Source: Pseudomonas sp. NBRC 111124 (GTDB taxonomy: Bacteria > Pseudomonadota > Gammaproteobacteria > Pseudomonadales > Pseudomonadaceae). From it: a stretch of DNA of 64,000 nt. This document shows, one piece after another, positions 45,022 to 55,400 of the stretch. The position numbers were made by a program, and so were the translations under genes. Location: assembly GCF_001320245.1 (NCBI RefSeq), contig NZ_BCBA01000039.1:62001-126000 (forward strand). The letters are read 5' to 3'. The notes under the pieces were generated by a model. That model was not told where the DNA came from. It made no database searches and saw only the letters and a program-made list of their open reading frames with translations. The first letter of the stretch is position 1; the number at the start of each line of letters is the position of its first letter.

Positions 45022-45720
45022 TCATCGCGTGCCGATGACGGCACCTTGTTCACGCAGATTCTCGAGCAGCGCCAAACCCTCCTGCAGGTCTGCGGCCAAC
45101 GCCTGCAACCGCTCTCGCCCATTGCCCTTGACCTGGGTCAGCAAACGGTAGGCCATGGGCGAGAGCCGGGCGAAACGCACCTGCAATGCGGCATCGCGAA
45201 AGACCAACAGCAACGTGGGAAAGGCAGGCGCCTCAAGCGGTTGGTACGCCGGACCGATGCGCTCCACCGGCCAACGGTAGGCCAGAACGCAAGCCGTGCT
45301 CGACAACAACGGCTCACCTTGCAACAGGTCGCCGTGGGGATCGTGTTGCGGATCCTGGGCATCGCTTAGATACAACTGCGATTCGATCAGCTCGTAGTGG
45401 GCCAGCTCCTGCTGCCAGGGCGTATCGGGCTCGATGCCCTGCAGATAATCGACGAAGGCATCCGCAACCTTGGTAAACAAAGGCGAGCGGCAGCGATAGC
45501 GGGCATAGAAATCATGCACTCGCGCATGCCAACGCTGATCGCCCATCGTCTTGCGCAGCACCGGAAAACTGCCTGCCAGCAGGGCCTCGATACCCCCGTA
45601 CAACAGCTCCCTGTACAGCCTCAGACGACGGGCTTCCAGACCGACCGGTGGCGCATGGCGTTCAGGATCTCGCAGGTGACGCGCCAGGCAGAATTGCTGC
45701 TCACGCAATACACCGTGCAT
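45022..45720 (-). CDS. bufC: BufC/HvfC, DUF2063 partner of the iron oxidase
   Basis: A 232-residue DUF2063 protein (FCLARHLRDPERHAPPVGLE, LYRELLYGGIEALLAGSFPV, DYLQGIEPDTPWQQELAHYE). HvfC/BufC proteins bind the precursor leader and pair with the DUF692 oxidase. Its start overlaps the end of bufB by 20 bases, so they are co-translated. The order bufA-bufB-bufC on the minus strand is that of known systems. Confidence 0.88.
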   Translation of the reverse strand: MHGVLREQQFCLARHLRDPERHAPPVGLEARRLRLYRELLYGGIEALLAGSFPVLRKTMGDQRWHARVHDFYARYRCRSPLFTKVADAFVDYLQGIEPDTPWQQELAHYELIESQLYLSDAQDPQHDPHGDLLQGEPLLSSTACVLAYRWPVERIGPAYQPLEAPAFPTLLLVFRDAALQVRFARLSPMAYRLLTQVKGNGRERLQALAADLQEGLALLENLREQGAVIGTR

Positions 45721-46537
45721 GCACCACCTCCTGCTGCACAGTACGAATGTGGGCTACTTCTGCGAGCAGTTCGCCCATGGTCGGGTAATTGAAGTCGCGT
45801 TCAAGCACCGTAGGCTGGATGCCAAAACGTTCGCAAGCGCTGGCGAACAGTGTCCAGACCTGTGGTTTGACCGCTGCACCGTGCGTGTCGACCATGAGAT
45901 CAGGCGCCTCGTCATGGTGCCCCGCCAGGTGCATGCCGGTAACCCGCGCCACCGGCAGCCCCTGCAGAAATGCCAGCGCATCGTAACCATGGTTGCAGGC
46001 ATTGACGTAGACATTGTTGACGTCCAATAGCAGCTCGCAATCCGCTTCGTCGAGCACCGCACGGATAAACTCCAGCTCAGTCATTGCCTGATAGGGAGCG
46101 ACATAGTAGCTGATGTTCTCAATGGCGATGCGCCGCTGCAACACATCCTGTACCTGGCGAATACGCGCACTGACGTGACGCACCGCCGCATCGGTGAAGG
46201 GCAACGGCAGCAGGTCATAGAGGTGACCATCATCGCTGCAGTAGCTCAGGTGCTCGCTGTAAAGGCGCACGTGATAACGGTCAATGAACTGCCGGACCTG
46301 TTCGAGCAGTTCTCGATCCAGTGGCAAGCTGCCGCCCAGCGATAGCGACAATCCATGGCAGGCCAGGGGAAAACGCTCGGCCAGCTGCACCAGGCCCTGG
46401 CCAAAGGCACCACCGACACCAATCCAGTTTTCCGGGGCGCATTCCAGAAAGTCCACTGCGCCTGGTTCCAGCGCCAGCAATTCGGGCATCAGGCTGCGAC
46501 GCAGGCCAAGACCGGCGTGCATGGGTGTGGTCATCAT
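45701..46537 (-). CDS. bufB: BufB/HvfB, DUF692 multinuclear non-haem iron oxidase (MNIO)
   Basis: A 278-residue TIM-barrel protein of the DUF692/MNIO family. Likely metal ligands and conserved residues, numbered from the ATG at 46537, are H61 (CHGLSLSLGG), E95 and H96 (YSEHLSYC), E140 and N141 (IENISYY), D172 and N175 (LLDVNNVYVNA), H203, H207 and H208 (MHLAGHHD), D217 and H219 (VDTHG) and E246 (LERDFNYPTM). MNIO enzymes oxidise cysteines in EGKCG-type precursors to oxazolone/thioamide or 5-thiooxazole groups, forming copper-binding sites. The frame is open to 46570. The precursor is encoded just upstream. Confidence 0.93.
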   Translation of the reverse strand: MMTTPMHAGLGLRRSLMPELLALEPGAVDFLECAPENWIGVGGAFGQGLVQLAERFPLACHGLSLSLGGSLPLDRELLEQVRQFIDRYHVRLYSEHLSYCSDDGHLYDLLPLPFTDAAVRHVSARIRQVQDVLQRRIAIENISYYVAPYQAMTELEFIRAVLDEADCELLLDVNNVYVNACNHGYDALAFLQGLPVARVTGMHLAGHHDEAPDLMVDTHGAAVKPQVWTLFASACERFGIQPTVLERDFNYPTMGELLAEVAHIRTVQQEVVHARCIA

Positions 46538-46558
46538 CGTTGAGTCTCCATCACAAGC

Positions 46559-46593
46559 ACAACGCCCCACCTGACCAGCAGACGGGGCGTTGT
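46559..46593 (-). terminator. hairpin between bufA and bufB
   Basis: Ten-base arms at 46559-46568 and 46584-46593 (core AACGCCCC/GGGGCGTT) with a 15-base loop lie in the 90-base bufA-bufB gap. On the minus strand only a few T's follow, so it is more likely a leaky terminator or mRNA-end stabiliser that keeps precursor mRNA in excess over enzyme mRNA. Confidence 0.55.
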
Positions 46594-46627
46594 CATGTTT
46601 TACAAAGGAATGGATTCAGAACGGGCT

Positions 46628-46918
46628 CTAGCCGTGGCTGCTGCTACCACCGCACTTGCCTTCACCACACTTGCCTTCGCTTTTGCCGGCCTTGTCACTG
46701 CCGCCACACTTGCCTTCACCACATTTGCCTTCGCTCTGACTGGCCTTGTCGTTGCCTCCGCACTTGCCTTCCCCGCACTTGCCCTCGCCTTGGGCCTTGG
46801 CTGCAGCTAGCTGATAGCCCTGGGGCAGAGGCTCGATGGCGAACGCCTGGCTGCCAATGGCCATGCTGCCAATCAGCGCAGCACCGAACAGCCCGAGTTT
46901 GTTAACGGTATGAGTCAT
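46628..46918 (-). CDS. bufA: BufA/HvfA-type RiPP precursor with six EGKCG motifs
   Basis: A 96-residue precursor with a Sec signal peptide (MTHTVNKLGLFGAALIGSMA, cleavage near residue 27), a short linker and a core made only of repeats. All six cysteines (48, 53, 66, 71, 84, 89) lie in EGKCG motifs, grouped as three near-identical units of 18 residues. EGKCG is the motif modified by HvfB-type MNIO enzymes. The mature peptide should be periplasmic and bind copper. It is the first gene of the bufABC operon. Confidence 0.92.
   Translation of the reverse strand: MTHTVNKLGLFGAALIGSMAIGSQAFAIEPLPQGYQLAAAKAQGEGKCGEGKCGGNDKASQSEGKCGEGKCGGSDKAGKSEGKCGEGKCGGSSSHG
46631..46786. repeat. 54-base coding repeat in bufA
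   Basis: Three in-frame copies (the last shortened) encode EGKCGEGKCGG plus a small polar linker. The repeat unit is 18 codons. Such repeats allow copy-number change by slippage or recombination. Confidence 0.85.
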
Positions 46919-47008
46919 GGTGTATCTCCACTCTGTTCAGGAAGTGGAGCTATTCAACCGAACTGAAGAATTGGCCGATATCGCCTGATTCTGCAACCGG
47001 TGTAGGAC

Positions 47009-47032
47009 CCAACCATCATTCGCAACGGTTGG
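47009..47032 (-). terminator. weak hairpin after the DUF4174 gene
   Basis: CCAACC and GGTTGG arms (47009-47014, 47027-47032) lie 7 bases after the DUF4174 stop. No T-run was seen. It may separate DUF4174 transcription from bufA. Confidence 0.35.
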
Positions 47033-47038
47033 CACCAC

Positions 47039-47602
47039 TCAGTCATCCAATGGCTTTGGAGGCGCGGCAGGTTTGGCGGGTTTGGCAGGTTTCGCAGCTT
47101 TGCTGTCCTTGGCTTTCGGCTCAGGCGCAGCCGCCGCTACCGGCTCTGGCGCACTCGCTGCTTTCTCACTCGCTGGCAACTCATCGACGGCCTTGAAGAT
47201 CACCTGCGGGTCGATCTTCTCGCCTGACTCATCATCCTTGAGCACATGGCGCTCACCGTCCAGGCCCACCAGGATCACCTTGGTGCCCTTGCTCGCGCCC
47301 AGCTTGAGTTCGCGAATAAGGGCCATGGTGGTCTGCTGTTCTAGGTTCTTGTCCTCACGCTTGCCCATCATCTGGGCGACGCTGAACAGCACCAGGTTGC
47401 GCGCCTTGAAGCCTGCCTGGGTAGCGGGGTCCTTGAGGGCCTCGTTCAACCCGCGCAGGGTGGGGTCGGCACTGCTCGGAGCGATGACGACCAATGGCCT
47501 GGCCTTGCCCAGCTCCTTGGCTAGCGGCGCGTCACTGTCGGCAGCAAACAGCGGGCCGGCAACAGCGAGCAAGATGGCGAGGGTCAGTGACCGGACGAGC
47601 AT
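47039..47602 (-). CDS. DUF4174 family periplasmic protein
   Basis: A 187-residue exported protein. The signal peptide is MLVRSLTLAILLAVAGPLFA, the folded part reads KARPLVVIAPSSADPTLRGL, RNLVLFSVAQMMG and KGTKVILVGLDGERHVLKDD, and the tail from about residue 140 is rich in A, P and K (low complexity, KAAKPAKPAKPAAPP). DUF4174 is a thioredoxin-fold-like family of unknown role. It lies 120 bases upstream of bufA on the same strand. The frame is open to 47632. Confidence 0.83.
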   Translation of the reverse strand: MLVRSLTLAILLAVAGPLFAADSDAPLAKELGKARPLVVIAPSSADPTLRGLNEALKDPATQAGFKARNLVLFSVAQMMGKREDKNLEQQTTMALIRELKLGASKGTKVILVGLDGERHVLKDDESGEKIDPQVIFKAVDELPASEKAASAPEPVAAAAPEPKAKDSKAAKPAKPAKPAAPPKPLDD

Positions 47603-47834
47603 GCGTATCTCCTTATTCTCTCGATTAACCAAAGACTACAGATCATGGAGAAAGATCCGACGTGCGAGCCTAAACCAACTGGACAGCCAGATGGATCATG
47701 CAAAGGTAACTTCGCATGTCTCAGCAAGGGCACCTGACCGCCGAGAAATGCCAGCACCCGAACCTGAGCATAGTTCATTGAAACGGCCACGCGCAGCGGC
47801 GGCCAGAGCGGCGGCACTGGCCGTACTGGCAAGA

Positions 47835-50800
47835 TCAGCGAACGTACATGACTTGCGCCTCGCTATGCACATCCAAGGCCTCGAGCGTCAATGCATGCAT
47901 CAGGTCACGCTCGGCAAGCCGCTGCTCACTGGCGACCCTGTTTATTTGCGCTATGCGCTGCCCCTCTGCTGCAACACTGTCTACCTGCAACGCCTCCAGG
48001 CGCTCGTGAAATGGCGCATTGAGTGCCTCGAATCGTGCCTGGTAGGCACTGCGCAGATGGGTTCGCCAGAACTCCCGCTCGATCAACGCACTCGCCAGTC
48101 GCTCGCCGGTCTCGTTGCTTTGCACCCAATTGCGCGCGCGGGCAATGCGTCCCGAGTCGACACCGGCGACCTCCCTGTATGTCATGCCTTGAGTCAGTAC
48201 GGGGAGATCGAGCTGCTCGCGCAAGGCCACGCGATAGGCCAGCACCACTTCAATCTGATCCGGGTCACCCCCGTCAAGCTGGCGTGCCTGAATATCTTGC
48301 AATGCAAACCGGTCAAGCTCGTCCAACCGCCACAGCTGACGCCCCAACCGCAGCAGTACCTGCTCTTGATTGCCCGTTGCAGCCTCTGCTTGAGCACGCC
48401 AGACCAGCACGCGCAGTTCAAGATCACTGAAACGCAGGGCCACACTGTCCTGACAGGACAATTGCGCAGCATTGTCAAACAGTTCCCCGCACAGTTGCGC
48501 CGAGCGAGTCATGGCACGCATCATTTCCAGTACCCGGCCAGCCAGAAAGCGTGCGCCGGTCATGTGCTGGAAGTCGGCGGTTTGCGTCAAGCGCTCGATC
48601 AGATTGAAGAACTGCGAAGCATTCGGCAATGCCTCCAGCATGTGCCAATGCCCACCCAGCTCGGTACGCATACTGACACCAACAGCATCCATCCAGCGTA
48701 ACCGGGCCGACACCAGTGCCGGTATTTCGCCCTCAGCGGGGACCGCAGCCGCCAGCAGGGCATTGCGCAAGCGCGACGACTCCGCTTCGGTAAAGGGATT
48801 GCCATGCAGCTGCACACGGCCCTCGACCCACAACCGGCTTTGGTAAAACCCTTCAGGCATGCCGGTTAGCAAATTGCCGCGCAAGTCGACGGCTCTGAGC
48901 GAAGTGCTCTGCATTAACCCATTTGGCAAGTTGCTGATGCCTGTGTCGGCCAGTCGCAGCTCAGTCAGGCGAGAGAGACCGCTCAACGAAAACGTGCGCC
49001 CCAAGGGGTTGCGTGAAAGGTTGACGTACTCCAGGTTTGGGCAACTGGCAAGTATCGTTGCCTGGCCGGGGTCCAGGCTGATCCGGTTATTGTGCAGGTC
49101 CAGTGCCTGGAGGTTGGGCATGTTCAGCAGTGCTTGAGGTATCCGCGTAATACGGTTGTTGGGCATCTCCACCCTGTTCACGTTGGGAAATGCGCGCAAG
49201 AAGCTATCGGAGACGCTCTCAAGCTGCATGTGTTGCAGCGTCAGCGCACGGACGTGGTCGAACATGATGGGTTCAGGAAACTCCGGGAGACTGCGGGAGT
49301 TGGTAATGTCCCAGCGATAAACCGTGTTGGTGCCGCTCGCTTGCCGGCCCTGCTCGAATGTTCGTTGCCAGCAGTTGCGTAATGCGTGCCTCAACCTACG
49401 CCTGTCTTCCCTTTCCTGAGCGGAGGCACCCTGATTTACCCAACGGCGCAACTGCGTATTGAGCGCGGCAAACTCTTGCTCATGCTGCTGCAGCGTTCGC
49501 TCCAGCCCAATAGGCGTCTGCCGGGCATGCTCGATCCAGGCGAACACTTCTTCATCGGTGAGCGCCGGATAGAGGTACCGTACGCGGTGCAGAAAAGGCC
49601 CAGGCCGATACCCTGGGCGAGACGAGCCTGCGCCACGACCGCTTAACGGATAACCTATCCGACCATCCTCAAACCGCGTCGGCAAGCGCAGTCTCCCCGG
49701 GCGTGCGGGGCTTAGAAGCTGCTCGACCTCCTGGCGCCGTGCTTGCGCCAGCCTTGTAACCATTACCCGAAGGTTATGGGCAAAGGGTTCCCCTATCTGC
49801 AGGGCAGCCCGATGAGCGTCATCATAGGCTGTAGCCATGACCTCGAACAGCTCCCCCGCTTCGCTAACAAACCTCCCTTGGGCATCGACGCACTGGAAGG
49901 TACCGTCACGGTGCACCAGACCAAACGGATCAGCCCCTTCTTCCATGGACACCAAGGCCATTGCGCCTGCATTGCCGTCGTACAAGCTCCAGCGCACCCC
50001 CGCTGCTGCGCCAGAAAGGTGCTTGAGCATCCCAAGCGTAACTCGTGCCAGATCAAGATTCTGTGGTGTTTGCCAATACAACGACTCGAAGGCCCGGGCC
50101 ATGCGAATAGGCACGAGCATCCGCGTGCACGCCTCGCCGATACTTAGGGGCACCCGTCCAGTGTTCAGCAAGCGCATGCGGTCCACGCTGCTGGCTTGGG
50201 CTAACACCGCTCGCGCAGCATATCCATGCATGCTGGGGAAAAGACGGCGCAGCACTTGCTCTTCGCTGCCACCTTCCCCGGCCTCGGTGGTATAGAGGCG
50301 CTGGAGCAATGTGCGTCTGTGTTTCCAAGTCAGCTCGGCGAGGTCCTGGTCACTCAGCCCACTGGCCCCTTCCAGGCTGCGGGCCATTTCAAGCGCAACG
50401 CTGTCTTGCTCGCCCGGCAAACCCGAGCGCAGCCGATTGACCAGCTGGCGAATGCGCTGATCGAGCAAGACTCGCAGGCTGCTGTCGATCAACCCAGGCT
50501 CAGGTGTCCGCCCTAGCACATGGAGCGCTCGCAGGTGCTGTTCGTCCATGCCATGAATGGCCATCACCTCTTCGATCTGATCGTCTTCCAGCCTCGCCAG
50601 CTGCCCACCTAACCTTCTGAACAGGTAGGGGCGGCCTTGCCACTGCATGGGTTGCTCGCTCCACAAACGCCAGGCACCTGCGCCGTTGTGCAACAGCAAA
50701 GGGCCATGGCCATCGCGTGGCAGCAATTGCCATTGACCATCCACTTCTCGCTGGATGACTCGATAGTGATGCCCGTCCATGGCAATCCAGGCCCGTTCTC

Positions 50801-52337
50801 CATGGCGCCAGAAGCCTTGTTCATCGTAGATCGCCTCAAGTGGCGGTTCACTGCGAAACGCTGACAGATCTGCATTCCACAGGCGTTGTGTACCGTCCTG
50901 CAGACGTGCCTGCGATAGGCTGTCGACCAGTGCCGAACGTGTCCACAAGCGCTGCACGGTACTGCCAGCCGCGCCCGCGGCGGCTACCAGCGCAGCGTCG
51001 ACGGCCACATGAGTAACATGATCCAGCGCTTCTCGAGTTTCACCCTCCTGCCAACTTTCTACGGCCTCGAATACCTCACCCAACCACTGCCAGGCGATCA
51101 GGGCCAGCAGCGCAATGCCTAGAGCAGGAATGTACAGACTGGCAGCGGCAAGCAGTGTTATACCCAAGGTGGTCAGGTACTGTTCATGTGCCTCCTGGAT
51201 CTCACGGTCCAGCTTCGCCACTGGCGTGGCAATGAGCGCCACATCGTTCTTGATCTGAGCCGTGCGCATGGCGGCAAAGTCCTTGAACAGATAGCCACCG
51301 ACGGGATGCATGCGCTCGTGCAGATCGATGTTGGCCCAGACCGGTAGATCCTTGTAGCCGTTGACGACCGTCGAGAAAAACGACTGGCAGTCGCGGTTAC
51401 GCAGGAATCGGGCGAAGAACGCGCGATAGTCGGCGTTGCGCAGCCGTTGCCCCAGCAGGGTGCGGGCAAACCGGTGCACATCGTCATGCGCGCTCCAAGG
51501 GCCATGCGGATCGCCCGGAATGTACACGAGCACGCGCTTGGTCGAGGTGTGGATCGGGGCAAGGGTTTCATCGCGAACGTCGAGCACGACAATCTGTTGC
51601 AACGGGCAACCTAGAACCTCCAGGCGCTTGCCAATGACTCGCGAATCATCAAGCTGGGGTAACCAGCCCTTGCGCCACAAGCCAACGATCAACTCCAGCT
51701 CGGCCTCACTCAGCACAGCGTCATGACGCGCCTTGAAAGCATCGAGCAGCAAGGTGTGACGCATATGATCGGTCAGCAGTGCCTGGGCATCTGCATTGCT
51801 CAGGTGAACATCCAGATGCTTCTGGTAAAGCTCACCCAGGTCCAGCTCGCGTACCAGCTTGGCAAATTGGCTGGCGCTGAGCTGATCAAGCCTGGCGCCG
51901 GCGGCATCGTACAGTCCGTTGCCAGGGGCTTGCCCGCTTGCCTGTGTCTCGTCCTGGGTAAAGTTCCTCAATGCCGCTTCGAGCAGCGGTATCTGGTAGT
52001 AAACCTTTTCATTCAAAGGTACCCGGATAGGCGCATAGGTACTCAGTGGTCGCTCGTACGTCGAGCGAAACCACAATTGGCCCAGCTCGTGCTTGATGTT
52101 GAAGCGTTGGCGCAGCGCCCGTTGCAGAATGGGGGCAGTGAACTGCTCGATGCCTTCGACACGCTGCAACATGGCAGCAATTCGGTAACGGCAATCCAGG
52201 CTGCCATTCATCGCCTCGCGTAACACCGGTGCATGATCGGCGCTCACTGTCAGCATCCAGCCTGGCAGGCGCCGGGCAATGATCCGATCTTGTTCCGCCT
52301 GTTCCAGGTGATCGTGTGCGTGTGAAGATGTGCCCAT
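47835..52337 (-). CDS. giant NEL-type E3 ubiquitin ligase effector candidate (copy 1)
   Basis: A 1500-residue protein. Residues 1-380 are a dermonecrotic-toxin-like region (DUF6543) containing VLVYIPGDPHGPWSAHDDVH at about 269. Hydrophobic segments follow at about 390-420 and 445-458. Residues 1030-1181 are roughly six leucine-rich repeats (NVNRVEMPNNRITRIP, NLQALDLHNNRISL). From about 1190 to the end is an IpaH/SspH-type NEL ligase domain, with the catalytic C1295 in SCQDSVALRFSDLELRV and LGRQLWRLDELDRFALQDI. NEL ligases ubiquitinate host proteins after delivery by a secretion system. No secretion signal or chaperone gene is evident. The frame is intact. Confidence 0.88.
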   Translation of the reverse strand: MGTSSHAHDHLEQAEQDRIIARRLPGWMLTVSADHAPVLREAMNGSLDCRYRIAAMLQRVEGIEQFTAPILQRALRQRFNIKHELGQLWFRSTYERPLSTYAPIRVPLNEKVYYQIPLLEAALRNFTQDETQASGQAPGNGLYDAAGARLDQLSASQFAKLVRELDLGELYQKHLDVHLSNADAQALLTDHMRHTLLLDAFKARHDAVLSEAELELIVGLWRKGWLPQLDDSRVIGKRLEVLGCPLQQIVVLDVRDETLAPIHTSTKRVLVYIPGDPHGPWSAHDDVHRFARTLLGQRLRNADYRAFFARFLRNRDCQSFFSTVVNGYKDLPVWANIDLHERMHPVGGYLFKDFAAMRTAQIKNDVALIATPVAKLDREIQEAHEQYLTTLGITLLAAASLYIPALGIALLALIAWQWLGEVFEAVESWQEGETREALDHVTHVAVDAALVAAAGAAGSTVQRLWTRSALVDSLSQARLQDGTQRLWNADLSAFRSEPPLEAIYDEQGFWRHGERAWIAMDGHHYRVIQREVDGQWQLLPRDGHGPLLLHNGAGAWRLWSEQPMQWQGRPYLFRRLGGQLARLEDDQIEEVMAIHGMDEQHLRALHVLGRTPEPGLIDSSLRVLLDQRIRQLVNRLRSGLPGEQDSVALEMARSLEGASGLSDQDLAELTWKHRRTLLQRLYTTEAGEGGSEEQVLRRLFPSMHGYAARAVLAQASSVDRMRLLNTGRVPLSIGEACTRMLVPIRMARAFESLYWQTPQNLDLARVTLGMLKHLSGAAAGVRWSLYDGNAGAMALVSMEEGADPFGLVHRDGTFQCVDAQGRFVSEAGELFEVMATAYDDAHRAALQIGEPFAHNLRVMVTRLAQARRQEVEQLLSPARPGRLRLPTRFEDGRIGYPLSGRGAGSSRPGYRPGPFLHRVRYLYPALTDEEVFAWIEHARQTPIGLERTLQQHEQEFAALNTQLRRWVNQGASAQEREDRRRLRHALRNCWQRTFEQGRQASGTNTVYRWDITNSRSLPEFPEPIMFDHVRALTLQHMQLESVSDSFLRAFPNVNRVEMPNNRITRIPQALLNMPNLQALDLHNNRISLDPGQATILASCPNLEYVNLSRNPLGRTFSLSGLSRLTELRLADTGISNLPNGLMQSTSLRAVDLRGNLLTGMPEGFYQSRLWVEGRVQLHGNPFTEAESSRLRNALLAAAVPAEGEIPALVSARLRWMDAVGVSMRTELGGHWHMLEALPNASQFFNLIERLTQTADFQHMTGARFLAGRVLEMMRAMTRSAQLCGELFDNAAQLSCQDSVALRFSDLELRVLVWRAQAEAATGNQEQVLLRLGRQLWRLDELDRFALQDIQARQLDGGDPDQIEVVLAYRVALREQLDLPVLTQGMTYREVAGVDSGRIARARNWVQSNETGERLASALIEREFWRTHLRSAYQARFEALNAPFHERLEALQVDSVAAEGQRIAQINRVASEQRLAERDLMHALTLEALDVHSEAQVMYVR

Positions 52338-52437
52338 GGCAGATAGCCCCCAAGTAATGAAACTTCGAGGCTATCGTCGAGCTCAAGGCAGCAGCACCTA
52401 AGCGGCTACCACCTTTGCTGGCACCGGGCACACCGGG

Positions 52438-55400
52438 TCAGTGCCACGGCAGGGCCGGCACAAGCATCACCGTAGTCAGGTGCCTGTCGACAGCCTCACG
52501 GGTTAGCTGCTTGTAAACGTTGATTTCCCGCTGTCGCACACGCTCCTGCAGCCGGCCGATTTCAGTGGACGAGGCTTCGGCTTCGATCAGCGCCTCCAGT
52601 TCATCATGCAACGACTGCGGAACACTGAGCCGCCCGGAATATTTTTTCGCCAGATATTCTCTCCAGAAGCGGGTCGTCGACAGGTAGTCCACCAACACAT
52701 CCCTTGACTGGACTGCCCTGACACTGCGTACTGCAGCAAGAAGGTCTTGCGCCGACAGGCTGGCGACACCGGGGTTCAGCATCTCGTCATGCTCGATGGG
52801 CAGGTCGAGCTCATCGACAAGGCTCAGGCGATACGCCAGGGCAAATTCAAGCGATTCGTCAGGCCTGCCCACCCGTATGGCATGCCAGCCACCGACATCA
52901 TCGAGCACCTCCATACGCCAGCACTGCGCGCCCAGGTGCAGCAGTACCCGCTCCTGATCGCCCGAAACGTCATCGTGCAAAGCCTTCCATTGACTGACAC
53001 GCACCTCCAGGTCACTGAAGCGCAATGTGGCATTGTCCTGACAGTGCTCAGTCAACGCATGCTCGTACAGCTCGGTTTGCAACGCCGGCCGCTCAGCCAT
53101 GTAATCGAGCATTCGCAACATGCGTAGTGCCAGGTAGCGGGACAGGAACTCATTCTGGAAATCCGCCGAAGTGGTCAGCCGCCCCAACAAGTGAAAGAAG
53201 TCTCTTGAAGCACTGTTGCCGTAGAGTTTGCCCCAGGTGTTGGCCATGCGATCACGTTGATCCTCAGCCACCCGATCAAGCCAGCGCTGCTTGAAGGGTA
53301 CTTGGTCATCCGGCGCCTCCCCCCATACATCCTGTACTTCCAGCAACGGGTTACCCGTGAGCCTGACCCGGCCTGAACGCCACAATCTCGAACGATAGAA
53401 TGCAAAAGGCAGCACACGGATGCTGTTATCGCCTACATCGAGCGTGTGCAGGCTCATGGACTCCACCACGCTGCCAGGCATCTGCGTCAATTGCGCATTG
53501 CGCAGCATCAGGGCATTGAGGTTGGGCATCCCGAAAATGGAAAACGCACGTTGCAATGGGTTATGCGAGAGATTGAGATAAATCAACCGCCTGCAGCGTA
53601 CAAGCACATCAAGACCATCGGCGCCCAGGTGAATCTGGTTGCCGGACAGGTCAAGAATACGCAGGCGCTCGGCCAATGCGGCCGTCAACGGCAGGCCGCT
53701 CAAGCGGCAATTGGTGATGCTCAATGAGGTCAGCCCATCGAACGCCCGTAGAAACTTCTCTGGCACGCTGCGTAGCTGCAAGGAACGCAGTGCCATGTCC
53801 GAGACGTGGGCAAAACTGACGTTCGCAGGAATACTCGGCAGTTCATCAAGATCACTGCCGTAAGTGCTCAGAAGATAGCCACGCCCTTCTTCTAACCCGG
53901 CGGGCAGTTGAGGTACCAGATAACGCCAGCAATCGATCAGCCCTCGTGCAAATTCACGGCGGGCACGCCAACACCAGACTTTTACGGTCGCGGTCTGCCA
54001 GCTACCCAGGCGGGTGCGCAGGGCCTCGAGCTGCCGCTTCAGCTCAGACAACTCACTGGCAGGATTTCGTTGCAACACGCGAAGGCGCGCTAGCCATTGA
54101 TCGACTTCTGCATCATCGAAGCCCGGGTACAGGTCCCGTAATTCGGCGGCCAGGTTTCTCACCGCACCTCTACCAGCGCCAAAGCGCTGCCGCCAGCCAC
54201 TCAACGGGTACCCGAGCCGGCCATTGACCAGTCGTGGCGGCGCCAGGAAGGTATCCCCCGGCTGGACGATACCAAGCGCTTCGGCGATCAGCGCCTGTCG
54301 TTGTGCGACACAGCGTGCCATGTACGCGCGCAGATGCACGGCAAAGGGTTTGCCGACCAGCAGCGCATCCTGTTGCTCGGAGCAATACCCGGCAGCCAGT
54401 TGCTGAAACAGCTCGCCCGGCTCAACCAGCGCATTGCCCTGCTCGTCGCTACACTCAAATTCGCCAGCCCGAAAACGAAGGCGCCGTAACCCCTGCGTGC
54501 CAATGCTGCTCGACAGGGGCGCTGCCACGTCACCATTGAACAGTTCCCATCGTGGGCCGCTGGCGGCCCCCGGCATTTGCTCAAGCAGCTTGAGCACGAC
54601 ACGGGCCAGGTCAAGGTTTTGCGGTGTATCGAACAGCAATGCCTCATGCACCCGAATACAGCGAATGCGCTTGACCAGTGAAGCAGCCGACGCGTTCAGA
54701 TGCGCCTCCTCGACGGTCCTCAACAACGCTTCGGCGCCCAGTCGATGAAGGCTGGCGAAGTCACGCTGCAGCACTCGCGTGTCAGCCGTCACAGGATACT
54801 TCTCGTAATAGAGCTGCTGGAACAACGACCGTCTGCGGCCCCACACCCGCTCGGCCAACCCAACATCTGTAACTGTTTCGCTGTCAGCCCAACGGTGAAC
54901 CTTGGCAAGCAGTGCTGAGTCCGTTGTTGCCCTGCCCGTGCGCAGGTCAGCGACCAGGGCCAAAATGCGGTTCACCACTTCGACGCGGCTTACGGTATCG
55001 ACCAGGCAGGCGTCCGGCGCCTGACCACACATATGCAAGCCGCGCAGATAGCCGCCATCCAGACCATGAATGGCCAGCACCTGGTCGACATGCCCATCTT
55101 CAAGGCGACTGAATTCATTGCCCAGACGACGAAACAGTGCCCGTGGCTCGTCCCACTCGATCGGTTGCTCGCACCAGACCCGCCAGGCACCGGCGCCGTT
55201 ATGCCGAAGCTGCGGGCCATGACCCTGCTTCGGCACTATTTGCCACTGCTCGTCGCCCCGCTGAACCACCTCGTAGAAGTAACCATGCATGCTCACCCAG
55301 CTACGGCCCTGCAACCGGTAAACGCCCTCGCTGTCGACAAGCGCCTGCACCGGCGGCGGCGCAGCGCGAAACGGCGTGAGGTCGAAGCGCCAGAGTTTCT

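Noticed and set aside
46595..46810. small plus-strand frame opposite bufA
   Set aside because: Its repeats only mirror the EGKCG repeats; the minus-strand precursor has the signal peptide and enzyme partners.
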